A stretch of DNA of 64,000 bases from Phormidium tenue FACHB-886 (GCF_014764505.1 NZ_JACXWX010000022.1:26474-90473), one strand, 5' to 3'; counted from the first letter of the stretch, positions 15,641 to 24,610 are shown. The notes: generated by a model not told the origin, from the letters alone. Numbers and translations: made by a program.

Positions 15641-17371
15641 CTAGTATTTGCGCTCCTGCGGCTGGAACATGGTGATTGCCACCGGGCGATATTGGATATC
15701 GATGCCTGCCGGAGAGTAAAACGCCATCGTGTGTTTGAGAAAGTCGGGGTCGTTGCGATCGGGAAAGTCTTCGCGGTAGTGTGCCCCTCGGCTCTCTTGG
15801 CGATTTAGTGCCCCCGTCAGGATCATCTCACCCACGATCAGCAGGCTTTGCAGCTCCAGTGCTTCGATTAGCTCAGTGTTCCAAACGGTTCCTTTTTCAT
15901 CCAGGTAAACTCGAGTCGCCTGCTGACGGATAGCCTGCAGTTTCTCCAAACCCTCGCGCATTAGCTCCTGAGTGCGGAAGACTCCGCAATAGTCGGTCAT
16001 GCAGTCCTGAAAAGCTTGCCGGACTTGGTTAATTCGGTATTCGCCGGGCTGATCGATCAAGGACTGCAGCTGCGCTTCAGCTTGAGTTAAATAGCGCTGC
16101 TCGTCGATATCCGGAAGTTTGCGATTTTGTACGTATTGAGCGATCGCCGCTCCCGTCCGTTTACCATATACGACACATTCCAACAGCGAGTTACTGCCCA
16201 AGCGATTTGCACCATGAACGGATACACAGGCAGTTTCTCCAGCCGCGAAGAATCCTTCTACAAAGCCATCCCCAATGCCGCTCCGCACTTGTCCATCGGT
16301 GTTCACCGGAATGCCTCCCATCGAGTAATGCACCGTAGGACGCACCGGAATCGGCTGGGTAACGGCATCGATTCCCACCAAGCGGTGAGCTTCTTCCCAG
16401 CAGAAGGGCACGCGGTTCATGATCTTTTCTTTGCCCATGTGCCGCAGATCGAGATGGACAAAGGGCCCGCCTGCGCTCCCGTCTGTATTGATGCCGCGCC
16501 CTGCACGAATCTCGCGAGTGATGGCGCGGGAGGTGATGTCGCGGGGGGCAAGTTCCATGCGGCTGGGCGCATAGTCTTCCATAAATCGCCGCCCTTCACT
16601 GTTGACCAGATACGCCCCTTCGCCACGTACCGCTTCGGAAATCAAGACGCCCACTGGATACAAGCCTGTGGGATGGAACTGGACAAACTCCATATCTTCC
16701 AGCGGTAGCCCGGCAGCAGCGGTCATAGCTAGCCCATCCCCACAGGAGGCATAATCATTGGAGGTGGTGTTGTAGACCCGACCATAGCCGCCTGTGGCAA
16801 ACATGATCGCTTTAGCGCGAACGACTTCGATCTGGCGATCGAGAATGCGATACATCACCAAGCCTTTTGCTTGTCCTTCTTCCAGGATTAGCCGCATCAC
16901 ATACCACTCGTCGTAGATGTGAACGCCATAGCGACGCAGGTTGCTGACTAGCTCATGCAGAATGGCGTGCCCTGTTTTGTCGGCGGCGTAGCAGGTACGC
17001 TTATGGGAATGTCCGCCAAAGGCGCGTTGGGCGATGCGACCATCGGGCAGGCGGGAGAACAGAACGCCCATATGTTCTAGATCGATCACCACATCTGGAG
17101 CTTCTCGCGTCAGGATTTCGACGGCATCCTGATCGGCAAGGTAATCTGACCCTTTCACTGTGTCAAAGGCGTGTGCTTCCCAGGTGTCAGTATCGTCAAT
17201 GTTTTTGAGGGTTGCCGCCATGCCACCCTGCGCTGCCACCGAGTGCGATCGAATCGGGTGGGTTTTTGCCACCACAGCGACACTGAGGCGTGGGTCAGTT
17301 TTGGCGATCTCAACGGCGGCACGACAGCCCGCCAAGCCACCGCCTACAATCACGACATCATACTCAATCAT
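15641..17371 (-). CDS. sdhA: Succinate dehydrogenase/fumarate reductase flavoprotein subunit
   Basis: 576 residues. It oxidises succinate to fumarate with covalent FAD and feeds electrons to the thylakoid or plasma membrane quinone pool. FAD motif VIVGGGLAGCRAAVE is at the N-terminus, HSVAAQGGMAA is the flavinylation His region, RAFGGHSHKRTCYA follows, and the substrate-capping region is HYSMGGIPVNTDGQV. Full length. The sdhB iron-sulfur subunit is not adjacent, as is usual in cyanobacteria where sdhA and sdhB are separate. Confidence 0.93.
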   Translation of the reverse strand: MIEYDVVIVGGGLAGCRAAVEIAKTDPRLSVAVVAKTHPIRSHSVAAQGGMAATLKNIDDTDTWEAHAFDTVKGSDYLADQDAVEILTREAPDVVIDLEHMGVLFSRLPDGRIAQRAFGGHSHKRTCYAADKTGHAILHELVSNLRRYGVHIYDEWYVMRLILEEGQAKGLVMYRILDRQIEVVRAKAIMFATGGYGRVYNTTSNDYASCGDGLAMTAAAGLPLEDMEFVQFHPTGLYPVGVLISEAVRGEGAYLVNSEGRRFMEDYAPSRMELAPRDITSRAITREIRAGRGINTDGSAGGPFVHLDLRHMGKEKIMNRVPFCWEEAHRLVGIDAVTQPIPVRPTVHYSMGGIPVNTDGQVRSGIGDGFVEGFFAAGETACVSVHGANRLGSNSLLECVVYGKRTGAAIAQYVQNRKLPDIDEQRYLTQAEAQLQSLIDQPGEYRINQVRQAFQDCMTDYCGVFRTQELMREGLEKLQAIRQQATRVYLDEKGTVWNTELIEALELQSLLIVGEMILTGALNRQESRGAHYREDFPDRNDPDFLKHTMAFYSPAGIDIQYRPVAITMFQPQERKY

Positions 17372-17740
17372 GGTCTCTCTCTTGCAATACCTGTGGAGGG
17401 GGAGTGCTTCTGCGCTTGAGTAAACTCACCGACCCAAAACCGCAGAAAGTAAGGTCTATCTTTAAGGATCTATCTCTATCGTGGCGCAAGTGGGGAAAGG
17501 TGAGGTGGAATTTGGGAAGTTTTTAAGAAACGATGATGGGATGATCGTAGAGTGCAGCAGACAAACGATCGGCAATTTTGTTTAGCATGGATTTTGCCCA
17601 CAAGAAATATTCCAGAATGCCCTCTAAGTCAGTCAAGATCGTTTAATCCTAACAGAACTCTAAGCGCCCCTTGCCCAAAGTTCCTATCTGTCGTATGAAA
17701 AGAGTGCCAATCATCCAACCTGATCTGAGGCAAGCCCACC
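17372..17740. other. Divergent intergenic region between sdhA and puuE
   Basis: About 370 bases, no gene. Promoters for both divergent genes should be here; no clear operator or hairpin was seen. Confidence 0.5.
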
Positions 17741-18688
17741 ATGTCTAACTCCTACCCTCGTAACCTCATCGGCTACGGGCGCCAAACGCCTGACCCCAAA
17801 TGGCAAAACCAAGCGCGCATTGCCGTGCAGTTTGTGATCAACTATGAAGAAGGCGGCGAAAGCTCCGTGCTGCATGGCGATCAGGCGGCGGAGGCGTTTC
17901 TCTCAGAGGTGATTGGCGCAGAGCCGCTGCAAGGAATGCGGCATATGAACATCGAGTCGATGTATGAATACGGCAGCCGAGCCGGCTTTTGGCGGTTGCA
18001 TCGGCTATTTACGCAGCGCCAGATTCCCCTAACGGTTTATGGAGTGGCGATGGCGCTAGAGCGCAACCCGGAAGCGGTGGCGGCAATGCTGGAAGCCGAC
18101 TGGGAGATCGCCAGCCACGGCTATCGCTGGATCGACTACAAATATTTCAACGAGGATCTAGAGCGGGAGCATCTGCAAAAGGCGATCGCCATCCACACGC
18201 AAGCGACGGGCAACCGTCCCTTGGGCTGGTATACGGGGCGCAACAGCATCCACACGCGCAAGCTGGTCGTAGAAGAGGGCGGCTTCCTTTATGATGCCGA
18301 CAGCTATGCCGACGATCTGCCCTACTGGAACTATGAGTATGGCAAGCCGCATCTGGTGATTCCCTACACGCTCGACAACAACGACATGCGCTTTGCCACC
18401 GCCCAAGGCTTCAATTCCGGCGATCAGTTCTTTGCCTACTTGCGCGATGCCTTTGATGTCCTCTATGCCGAAGGCGAAACTGCACCCAAGATGATGAGCG
18501 TGGGCTTGCATTGCCGCTTAGCAGGCAGGCCAGGACGCACCGCCGCCCTCGCCCGCTTTCTGGATTACGTGCAGGGGCACGATCGCGTCTGGTGCTGCCG
18601 ACGGGTGGATATTGCTCAACACTGGCATGAGCATCACGCGCCACAGGTACAAGCAACCTCACAGCCCCGCCGCTTGCCGTTTGATTAA
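17741..18688 (+). CDS. puuE: Cofactor-independent allantoinase PuuE (polysaccharide deacetylase fold)
   Basis: 315 residues. It has the PuuE N-terminus (YPRNLIGYGRQTPDPKW), VQFVINYEEGGE, the SMYEYGSRAGFWRLHRLF segment, WEIASHGYRWIDYK and GWYTGRNSIHTRKL. PuuE opens allantoin to allantoate, the step after urate is converted to 5-hydroxyisourate and on to allantoin. This ties it to hpxO-xdhC 10 kb away, although it sits as a separate unit divergent from sdhA. The truncated LysR remnant directly downstream might once have been its regulator. Confidence 0.88.
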   Translation: MSNSYPRNLIGYGRQTPDPKWQNQARIAVQFVINYEEGGESSVLHGDQAAEAFLSEVIGAEPLQGMRHMNIESMYEYGSRAGFWRLHRLFTQRQIPLTVYGVAMALERNPEAVAAMLEADWEIASHGYRWIDYKYFNEDLEREHLQKAIAIHTQATGNRPLGWYTGRNSIHTRKLVVEEGGFLYDADSYADDLPYWNYEYGKPHLVIPYTLDNNDMRFATAQGFNSGDQFFAYLRDAFDVLYAEGETAPKMMSVGLHCRLAGRPGRTAALARFLDYVQGHDRVWCCRRVDIAQHWHEHHAPQVQATSQPRRLPFD

Positions 18689-18721
18689 AGCCTGCCAAAA
18701 GCGAGACGGGTTGAGGATAAC

Positions 18722-19029
18722 CTAGCCTGAAGAATGCTGCTTGAGGAAGTCAATGAACACCCGCACTTTGAGAGAAACATAGATACGGGAGGGATAGACG
18801 ATCCAAGCGGCAGTGCTGAAATCTGTTGCAGTCACGTTGTAATGGGGAAGCACCTTGACGAGCCTGCCAGCCTGCAGATCGTCGTGAATGAGCCAGTGTG
18901 GAAGCAGTGCTAGCCCCATTCCAGCGATCGCACACTGCTGCAGGACGATCGCATTTGAGATGATAGTGCCATCGCTCAAGGATATGGCAGCGCCAATACC
19001 ACCGGAGTTGTTCAACTTTTCCCCTGAAA
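18722..19029 (-). pseudogene. Remnant of a LysR-family regulator (C-terminal part only)
   Basis: The frame reads like the end of a LysR substrate-binding domain: ISNAIVLQQCAIAGMGLALLP, HWLIHDDLQAGRLVKVLP and KVRVFIDFLKQHSSG. No helix-turn-helix or first half exists. Upstream, the same frame runs into the antisense-free 3' end of the GNAT gene, where its translation no longer resembles LysR. About 100 of some 300 residues remain. Most likely a deletion joined the GNAT gene to the LysR tail. Confidence 0.75.
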
Positions 19030-19515
19030 TTAGCTTGCAGCAAGCTGCTCGATCGCCTCTCCCACAACCCGGCAGATGCGCCAGTCGGGCAGCACCGTTG
19101 CCCCAAGCCGCTGATAAAAGCCGATGGCAGGCTCGTTCCAATCTAAGACGCTCCACTCTAGCCGCCCATATCCCCGAGACTGAACCAGCTTCGCCAAATG
19201 AGCCAGCAGTGCCTTGCCAATGCCAGTTCCCCGGTATTCTGGCAGGACAAATAAATCCTCTAGATAAATTCCGGGCTTAGTCAGGAAGGTGGAATAGTTG
19301 GTGAAAAAGAGGGCAAACCCCACAGGCTGTCCTTCGCAGTCTGCCACGATCGCTTCAATGCAGGGCTGGTCTCCAAACAGATGCGAATGTAGGAGTTCGA
19401 CGTTGCCTGTAACCTGATGCGCCAGCTTTTCGTACTCTGCTAAGGCTTTGATCAGGTGAAACAGGGTGGGAACATCCTCGGGCTGGGCTGGGCGGACGGT
19501 GAATTGGGCTGACAT
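19030..19515 (-). CDS. GNAT N-acetyltransferase, diamine/thialysine acetyltransferase-like
   Basis: 161 residues, a complete GNAT fold. ALFFTNYSTFLTKPGIYLEDLFV leads into the acetyl-CoA binding loop YRGTGIGKALL, then GYGRLEWSVLDWNEPAIGFY with the LDWN segment typical of SSAT-like enzymes that acetylate polyamines or thialysine. The substrate is inferred. The stop codon abuts the LysR remnant. Confidence 0.85.
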   Translation of the reverse strand: MSAQFTVRPAQPEDVPTLFHLIKALAEYEKLAHQVTGNVELLHSHLFGDQPCIEAIVADCEGQPVGFALFFTNYSTFLTKPGIYLEDLFVLPEYRGTGIGKALLAHLAKLVQSRGYGRLEWSVLDWNEPAIGFYQRLGATVLPDWRICRVVGEAIEQLAAS

Positions 19516-19690
19516 AGATTGCTGTGTCGGTTGCGGTGTGAATGGGAATCAAATTACCCAAATTACCACAGCGGCAATTTTGCGCAAGACACAACCTTGG
19601 CTAGATTTCGCTTTTCTGACAGTATAATTCAATGGCTCTCTGGCGATATGATGCGCCATCAGAGCTAAATCATTTGATTGGGAGTATGTA

Positions 19691-20383
19691 ATGACGCTAC
19701 GCGAAACCCTATCTGCTATCGTCTCTGAGAAGCATCTGCTGACCCATCCCTTCTATGTGGCGTGGACAGAAGGCAAACTCAGCCGCGATCATCTGAGCCA
19801 GTATGCCAAGCAGTATTTTCATCATGTGTTGGCGTTCCCCACCTACATCAGTGCGGTTCACTACAACACACCATATCTGCCCGTCCGCCAAGAAATTCTA
19901 GAAAATTTGGTGGGTGAGGAGCAGGGTGAAAAAAATCATCCCGCCCTCTGGCGCAACTTTGCGCAAGCACTGGGCGTAACGGATGCTGAGCTAGAGTCTA
20001 CGGCACAGCTCGACACGACTGCCAACTTGATCGCCACCTTCCGTGATTTGTGCCTTCGATCGCCCTTCTACGCCGGACTGGCGGCACTGTTTGTCTACGA
20101 GTCCCAAATTCCCGAAGTGGCACGCGTCAAGATCGACGGGCTAAAGCGCTTCTATGGCATGGACAACCCAGAAGACTACGAGTTTTTCTCGGTGCATGAA
20201 GTAGCAGACGTATACCACACAGAATCATCTGCCAAGCTGATCGAAACCTACGCCATTACCCCAGAACAACAGGCAGAAGTGCAGCAGGTGGCGCAAGCGG
20301 CAGCAGCGGCGCTCTGGCAGTTCATGGACGGTATTTATGCCGCCTACTGTCAGGATGTTGCCGAGCCAGCCGCGATCGCTTAG
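19691..20383 (+). CDS. CADD-family diiron enzyme, predicted p-aminobenzoate synthase
   Basis: 230 residues, heme-oxygenase/TenA-like helical fold. Candidate metal ligands E76, H83, E137, H169, D173 and H176 occur with exactly the spacing I recall for Chlamydia CADD (E81, H88, E142, H174, D178, H181). Y22, Y38 and K147 fall at the positions of CADD Tyr27, Tyr43 and Lys152, which are implicated in making p-aminobenzoate from the enzyme's own residues. It would bypass pabABC in folate synthesis; folC is also in this window. The start ATG at 19691 follows GGAG. PqqC/TenA-type alternatives lack this ligand set. Confidence 0.85.
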   Translation: MTLRETLSAIVSEKHLLTHPFYVAWTEGKLSRDHLSQYAKQYFHHVLAFPTYISAVHYNTPYLPVRQEILENLVGEEQGEKNHPALWRNFAQALGVTDAELESTAQLDTTANLIATFRDLCLRSPFYAGLAALFVYESQIPEVARVKIDGLKRFYGMDNPEDYEFFSVHEVADVYHTESSAKLIETYAITPEQQAEVQQVAQAAAAALWQFMDGIYAAYCQDVAEPAAIA

Positions 20384-20451
20384 AGCGCAAGCTTACGGCT
20401 TCGACTGGTCGCGGTAGACGAAGCCTGCTGTCTGCGGTGTTGCTGATTTCT

Positions 20452-20518
20452 GGGATGATTTTTAAGTGAGTTTAAGTGAGAAGGGCGCTCCGCGCCCTTC
20501 TCACTTAAAAATCATCCC
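20452..20518. terminator. Bidirectional terminator with two alternative pairings
   Basis: An 18-bp stem pairs 20471-20488 (TTTAAGTGAGAAGGGCGC) with 20492-20509, loop TCC. A duplicated TTTAAGTGAG at 20461-20470 lets the outer 19-base segment 20452-20470 pair instead with 20500-20518. It lies between the convergent CADD gene and crcB. Confidence 0.85.
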
Positions 20519-20570
20519 CCTGTTAAGCAATGCCCCCTTCTAACCCTCAATAGCCGTTAATTTCCCATAC

Positions 20571-21023
20571 TCATGACAACTTCCTGGCTAGAAAACTGCC
20601 AAGCTCCAGGCTGACGACACCCAGCACCGCACTGCCAGCCCAATACAGCAAGCCCAAGCGATAAGAGCTGTTCTGCAAGAGAACGCTAGTATCCAAAGCG
20701 TAGGTCGAGAAAGTTGTATAAGACCCCAAAAAACCCACTGCAAGGAGCAAGCGCAGATCGGGTGTTAAGGTTCGCTCCAGCATCAGGGTGGTAAAGAAAC
20801 CCATGACCAGTGCCCCAGTCAGATTGATGAAGAAGGTTCCGTAAGGGAAATTTGCACCAAACCATCGAGCAAAAAGCAACGTTAAATAATAGCGGCTGAG
20901 CGCTCCCGGAATTGCACCCAAGGCGATCTCAATCGGTGCCCGCAGAGCTGGATCTACAGAAGCCAGCAGACTCAGAGGTTTACCTAGTGCTACCAAAACG
21001 ATATTGAGTAAATTTGTTAGCAT
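20571..21023 (-). CDS. crcB: Fluoride channel/exporter CrcB (Fluc)
   Basis: 150 residues, four membrane helices. Family motifs: [29 protein letters not shown] (the pore Asn), and [16 protein letters not shown] (the Phe-box and central Na+ region). The N-terminus has about 25 extra residues compared with typical 125-residue Fluc proteins. It exports fluoride and is commonly controlled by the fluoride riboswitch; a candidate lies immediately upstream. AGGAG precedes the start. Confidence 0.93.
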   Translation of the reverse strand: MLTNLLNIVLVALGKPLSLLASVDPALRAPIEIALGAIPGALSRYYLTLLFARWFGANFPYGTFFINLTGALVMGFFTTLMLERTLTPDLRLLLAVGFLGSYTTFSTYALDTSVLLQNSSYRLGLLYWAGSAVLGVVSLELGSFLARKLS

Positions 21024-21044
21024 CCATCACTCCTGAAGGGATTG

Positions 21045-21095
21045 GTTGAGAAGCCATTCTCACTGCCATAGGAGTTATAGCGGGCGCCATTACCC
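21045..21095 (-). promoter_or_regulatory. Candidate fluoride (crcB) riboswitch
   Basis: Read on the minus strand, the leader begins GGGTAATGGCGCCCGC, then TATAACTCC, a variable middle and AATGGCTTCTC. This aligns with the remembered Thermotoga fluoride riboswitch pattern GGGCGATGAGGCCCGC, CAAACTGCC, GATGGCCTCT with near-equal spacing. The conserved ATG and GGC-TCT segments are present. The P1 stem (GGCGCC with GGCTTC) has one mismatch and a wobble, and the pseudoknot is weak, so it is a diverged candidate. It lies about 20 bases before the crcB start. Confidence 0.45.
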
Positions 21096-21287
21096 TTAGA
21101 AGATTTTTGTAGGCGAGTCCGCATTCTACAGAAAGATCCCTGTCTTAACCGCTGTCACGGTTGCTATAGCTCCTAGCCTATAGATTTAGCGCCTACAGAT
21201 TTAGCAGGGTTAACGTGCTTTCCAAAATTTAAGCTGGGAACTTTGTAGATAGACGTGATCGGTTTCTACAGTTGCCGGAGGTGAGCC

Positions 21288-22181
21288 GTGTTGTTTTTGA
21301 GTTCATTGTTGACCAGTTTAGTTTCGGTGCTTGTTCTCATCGGCTCTAGCAGATTGAAGCTAGCCAAAGCACAAATCGCCATCCGAATGATCGCAGGCTT
21401 GATTGGATCGATCGCCCTCCTGATTGCCTTCTTCAAAGTGGTGGTGGTAATTCCCACGGGCGAGGTCGGTGTTGAAGATTTGGAAGGTCAGGTTGCCCCT
21501 CAAACGCTTTCATCCGGGTTTAATCTCGTTAATCCCTTTTCAGAGGTTGTGACGTTTTCGACTCGCCTGCAAGATGTGAAGGAAACGATTGAGGCAACTT
21601 CTAAAGAGGGATTAGCGTTTGATGTAGACGTAAGTTTGCAGTATCAAATCGCGCCAGAAAAAGCCGCGCTGGTTTACCAAAAGATTGGCACAGATTCAAC
21701 AGATATTTTGACCTCCCGCTTCCGGGCAACAGTCCGAGAAGTGACGGCAAGCTATCCTGTTGAAGCGATCTACTCTACCAAGCGAGCAGAGGTGACTAGC
21801 CGCCTGCAGCAGCGCCTCACCGAACAAATCGAGCCGCTTGGCTTTCGCGTGGAAGCAGTGCTGCTGCGCGAGATCAAATTACCTGATACGCTGCAAGCTG
21901 CTATCCAGGAAAAGCTGAAAGCAGAACAGGCAACCCAGCAGATGAAATTTACGCTGGAGCAAGAGCGGCAAGAAGCCGAGCGCAAGCGGATCGAAGCACA
22001 GGGCATTGCCGACTCGCAAAAGATCGTGTCACAAGGGCTAACGCCTGCTGTGCTGCAGCTCAGGGCGATCGAAGCCACCGAGAAACTGGCGCAGTCGCAA
22101 AATTCTAAGGTGGTGGTGATGGGAGGAGGACAAGGCGGAACGCCAGTAATTCTCCAGCCCGATCTGCAAACCGCTCCGTAG
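21288..22181 (+). CDS. Prohibitin/SPFH (band 7) family membrane protein
   Basis: 297 residues. Two hydrophobic segments at the N-terminus (about 1-20 and 30-55), then the SPFH domain from about 55 (VVVIPTGEVGVEDLEGQV, SSGFNLVNPFSEVVTFSTR, VDVSLQYQIAPEKAALVYQKIG). A coiled coil follows (EKLKAEQATQQM, EQERQEAERKRIEAQGIADS) and ends in GGGQGGTPVI. Prohibitin-like oligomers organise membranes and modulate FtsH-type proteases. The start taken is GTG at 21288; GGAGGTGA lies only three bases upstream, so the TTG at 21291 is a near-equal alternative. Confidence 0.85.
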   Translation: MLFLSSLLTSLVSVLVLIGSSRLKLAKAQIAIRMIAGLIGSIALLIAFFKVVVVIPTGEVGVEDLEGQVAPQTLSSGFNLVNPFSEVVTFSTRLQDVKETIEATSKEGLAFDVDVSLQYQIAPEKAALVYQKIGTDSTDILTSRFRATVREVTASYPVEAIYSTKRAEVTSRLQQRLTEQIEPLGFRVEAVLLREIKLPDTLQAAIQEKLKAEQATQQMKFTLEQERQEAERKRIEAQGIADSQKIVSQGLTPAVLQLRAIEATEKLAQSQNSKVVVMGGGQGGTPVILQPDLQTAP

Positions 22182-22203
22182 CAACTGTTACAGCGTTGCT
22201 AGA

Positions 22204-22240
22204 AAGCAAAAGCGCCGCCCGAAGGGCGGCGCTTTTGCTT
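22204..22240. terminator. Bidirectional terminator
   Basis: A 17-bp perfect stem pairs 22204-22220 (AAGCAAAAGCGCCGCCC) with 22224-22240, loop GAA, with A and T runs inside the stem. It lies between convergent prohibitin-like and GTPase genes. Confidence 0.93.
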
Positions 22241-22249
22241 ATTGAGGTT

Positions 22250-23710
22250 TTAGGTTGTTGCGGTATTGGCAGCTTGCGGCACTAAGCGGCTAACCCCTTG
22301 CTGCACCAACGACTGCAAAAATGCCGATCGTTGGTTTTCCTGGAAGACTGCTTTGAGTTTCTGCACCAAACGATCGAGCTTAAAGCTACTTGCCTGCGCA
22401 GGGTTGAGGCTTTGTTCTTCAAAGTATTCAACGAGACTCAATCCAGCTAGACGAGTCAGGTAAGCCGCGCTGATTCCCTGCAGCGTTCCGCCTGCCATAT
22501 AAGTGAGCGCATGACTCTTGAGCAGGGGAGCGATCGCCTGACTTGCCATTTCAACTAATCCCAGCTTCACCATTTGGCTTGCCAAGTTGCCGATGACGGT
22601 TTTGGCTTGCTCTACTGAGAACTGCTGCTGGTAAATCGCGCCCAAATCTACCACAAGCTGAGCGTTGATTGTGGCAGTTGCTAACAGGTCTAAGCTCGGC
22701 ACGGGGTTGGCAAAAGCAGCACCGGCGGCAATCCATTGGTATTGCTCAATGACAGGCAATGCTCGCTGCCGACGCACTTGGTTAAGCTCAGTTTGCACAA
22801 CCACTGTAAGCGCTTGAGCTTGCCGCTTCACGGTAGCAAAGATCAACTGCTGAGCTTCGTTTGTCAAAATTTGCTGGGCTCGCTGCTGCAGCCCGGCAAT
22901 ATCGGGCTGTGGCTGTTCCAACCGCTCTGCAATGGTGCCATCGGCTTGATGCTGCCGCACTTTGATCGAGGCGGGCTGCGTCATCACAGGCAGCACATCT
23001 TCAGGGGCGAGCAGTCCTTGCATCCGATCGCGCAATCGCTGCAAAACCACAGGGCGATCGTCTGGGAGATATTGGTCTTGCTTATTGAACAGCAGCAGAA
23101 TTCGATGGTTTTTGGCGATTAGCTGCTTCACGGTTTGAAACTCGGAATCAGTTAGGTCGCCCGCCGTCAAGAACAAAACCAGATCGGCATTTTCCACTTC
23201 TGCATCTAGGGCACCAGCGGCGGCAGATTCAGCGGGTTCAGCAGCGGCAGACTTACCCATTGCTAAGGCAGATTCACCTTGCAAAAGCCGCGTCAGTGCC
23301 GTTTTACCAACCGATCGTCCACCCGTAATTGCCAGTCTGGCAGTTCTGCGCTCCAGCCCTTGAGTCAATTGTGCAAGCTGCTGGCGTAGTTGCACTACGG
23401 GCGCGGCTGTTTCGGCAGGTTGTTCTGGGTTTAGCTCAATTGCCAGCTTGCCAATCCGAGCTTCGACCTCTGCAAGAGCTGTTTCAGCAGCCGTGCGATC
23501 GACTGGCGTAAAGGGCATCAGTGGCTTCAGGGCAGGCTTGCTTTGCTGCTTCAGCCACCACAAACCAGAGCTAAGGGCAAGTGCGCCCCACATGATGATA
23601 CCGCCGAAGTGAAAATGGAAGGGGCTGAAGTCAAGGCTGCCCAGCAGTAACGTTCCAGCAGTTAAGCCCAGCCCACCCATTAATATAGGTTTTCGCAACA
23701 CAGGAGTCAT
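22250..23710 (-). CDS. Membrane-associated GTPase with DUF697-like C-terminus
   Basis: 486 residues. Two N-terminal hydrophobic helices (about 10-27 and 36-53) are followed by a coiled region. The G1 loop GGRSVGKT is near 130-137, DLVLFLTAGDLTDSE is the G3 region, and LLLFNKQDQY is the G4 NKxD motif near 209. The C-terminal 200 residues, with VPSLDLLATATINAQLVVDLG and VEQAKTVIGNLASQM, fit DUF697. Cyanobacteria carry several such Era-like GTPases of unknown role, probably at a membrane. Confidence 0.82.
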   Translation of the reverse strand: MTPVLRKPILMGGLGLTAGTLLLGSLDFSPFHFHFGGIIMWGALALSSGLWWLKQQSKPALKPLMPFTPVDRTAAETALAEVEARIGKLAIELNPEQPAETAAPVVQLRQQLAQLTQGLERRTARLAITGGRSVGKTALTRLLQGESALAMGKSAAAEPAESAAAGALDAEVENADLVLFLTAGDLTDSEFQTVKQLIAKNHRILLLFNKQDQYLPDDRPVVLQRLRDRMQGLLAPEDVLPVMTQPASIKVRQHQADGTIAERLEQPQPDIAGLQQRAQQILTNEAQQLIFATVKRQAQALTVVVQTELNQVRRQRALPVIEQYQWIAAGAAFANPVPSLDLLATATINAQLVVDLGAIYQQQFSVEQAKTVIGNLASQMVKLGLVEMASQAIAPLLKSHALTYMAGGTLQGISAAYLTRLAGLSLVEYFEEQSLNPAQASSFKLDRLVQKLKAVFQENQRSAFLQSLVQQGVSRLVPQAANTATT

Positions 23711-24076
23711 AAATTTCCAATACCGCTTCTACTTTTATTGAACCACTGACACCCAGCTCAAGCCACGATCCACAATTATCTTTAACTAGCCTTATTCAAT
23801 AGCTCGATGTAATCTGAGTAATCTAATTTTTAGGCTTACATTCTTCAGCATAGCTTGAGGAGCGGTTTAGCTGCGGCGGTTTTCCACCCGATTACGGTTG
23901 GAAGAACCGGCAAATTGTGCTGTTGCTATTGTGCTTCTATATCGGCATGGTCATACGCAGGTCCTTGTCCTATCAGCCTTATCAGTCCTATCTAGTCTGG
24001 CGGTTGCTACGGCAGAGCTGGTAGTCTACATAGACTACGGGAATTAGGGATTCTAGGAACTCATTAAGGAGCAAGT
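23711..24076. other. Intergenic region with one bulged hairpin
   Basis: About 365 bases without a gene. CGGTTTTCCA at 23877-23886 pairs with TGGAAGAACCG at 23899-23909, with one bulged G. It could be part of a leader or a terminator; no U tract follows. AAGGAG at about 24066 is the ribosome binding site of the next gene. Confidence 0.45.
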
Positions 24077-24568
24077 ATGATTAAAGGCTATCTGTGGTTG
24101 CCTGCCTTCAGTCTGATGTTGGCCGGTCTAATTGCTTGCTCGCAATCTTCTAATCCAGCAAGCTCTAATGCAACTTCACAGTCATTAACACAGTCGCCAA
24201 CTGCGAGGATAACGGCTGAAACAACAGCTAATGCCGATCTGACGCCGCTATTCAGCCACATCTGGCGAGTCACAGATGCACCTTCGCAACCTGCCTCCGG
24301 CAGCATTTATATTTTCTTGCCCAATGGAACGCTGTTGGAAACCTCTTGTGTTGAAACTTACCGAATTGCCACTTGGACGGTTGAGAAAGACGCGCCCGAC
24401 GTCTTGCGCGTGGTTGAAGATGGGCAGTTAGCCTTTACAGCGACGATCGCTGAGCTGAGCAATACCACGCTGCGGCTGCAGCAGAACTTGGTCGGCAGTA
24501 ATGAAAAACAAGACTTGACGCTAACAGCAGTTGAAGAAGAGTTTGTCTGTCCTGATTTACCCAAATAA
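24077..24568 (+). CDS. Predicted lipoprotein
   Basis: 163 residues. Signal peptide of lipoprotein type with lipobox LIAC (Cys 21), then a Ser/Thr/Asn-rich linker to about 50 and a compact domain (LFSHIWRVTDAPSQPASGSI, YIFLPNGTLLETSCVETYRI, WTVEKDAPDVLRVVEDGQL). The pattern of W-x-V, PNGTLLETS and W-x-VE resembles META/HslJ-like or lipocalin-like small domains, but no family is certain. A Cys pair in the mature protein could form a disulfide. It precedes osmC by 42 bases, possibly in one operon. Confidence 0.75.
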   Translation: MIKGYLWLPAFSLMLAGLIACSQSSNPASSNATSQSLTQSPTARITAETTANADLTPLFSHIWRVTDAPSQPASGSIYIFLPNGTLLETSCVETYRIATWTVEKDAPDVLRVVEDGQLAFTATIAELSNTTLRLQQNLVGSNEKQDLTLTAVEEEFVCPDLPK

Positions 24569-24610
24569 TCTCCATGCTCTCAATTAACGATCGCAAGGCA
24601 GGTAAACGGG

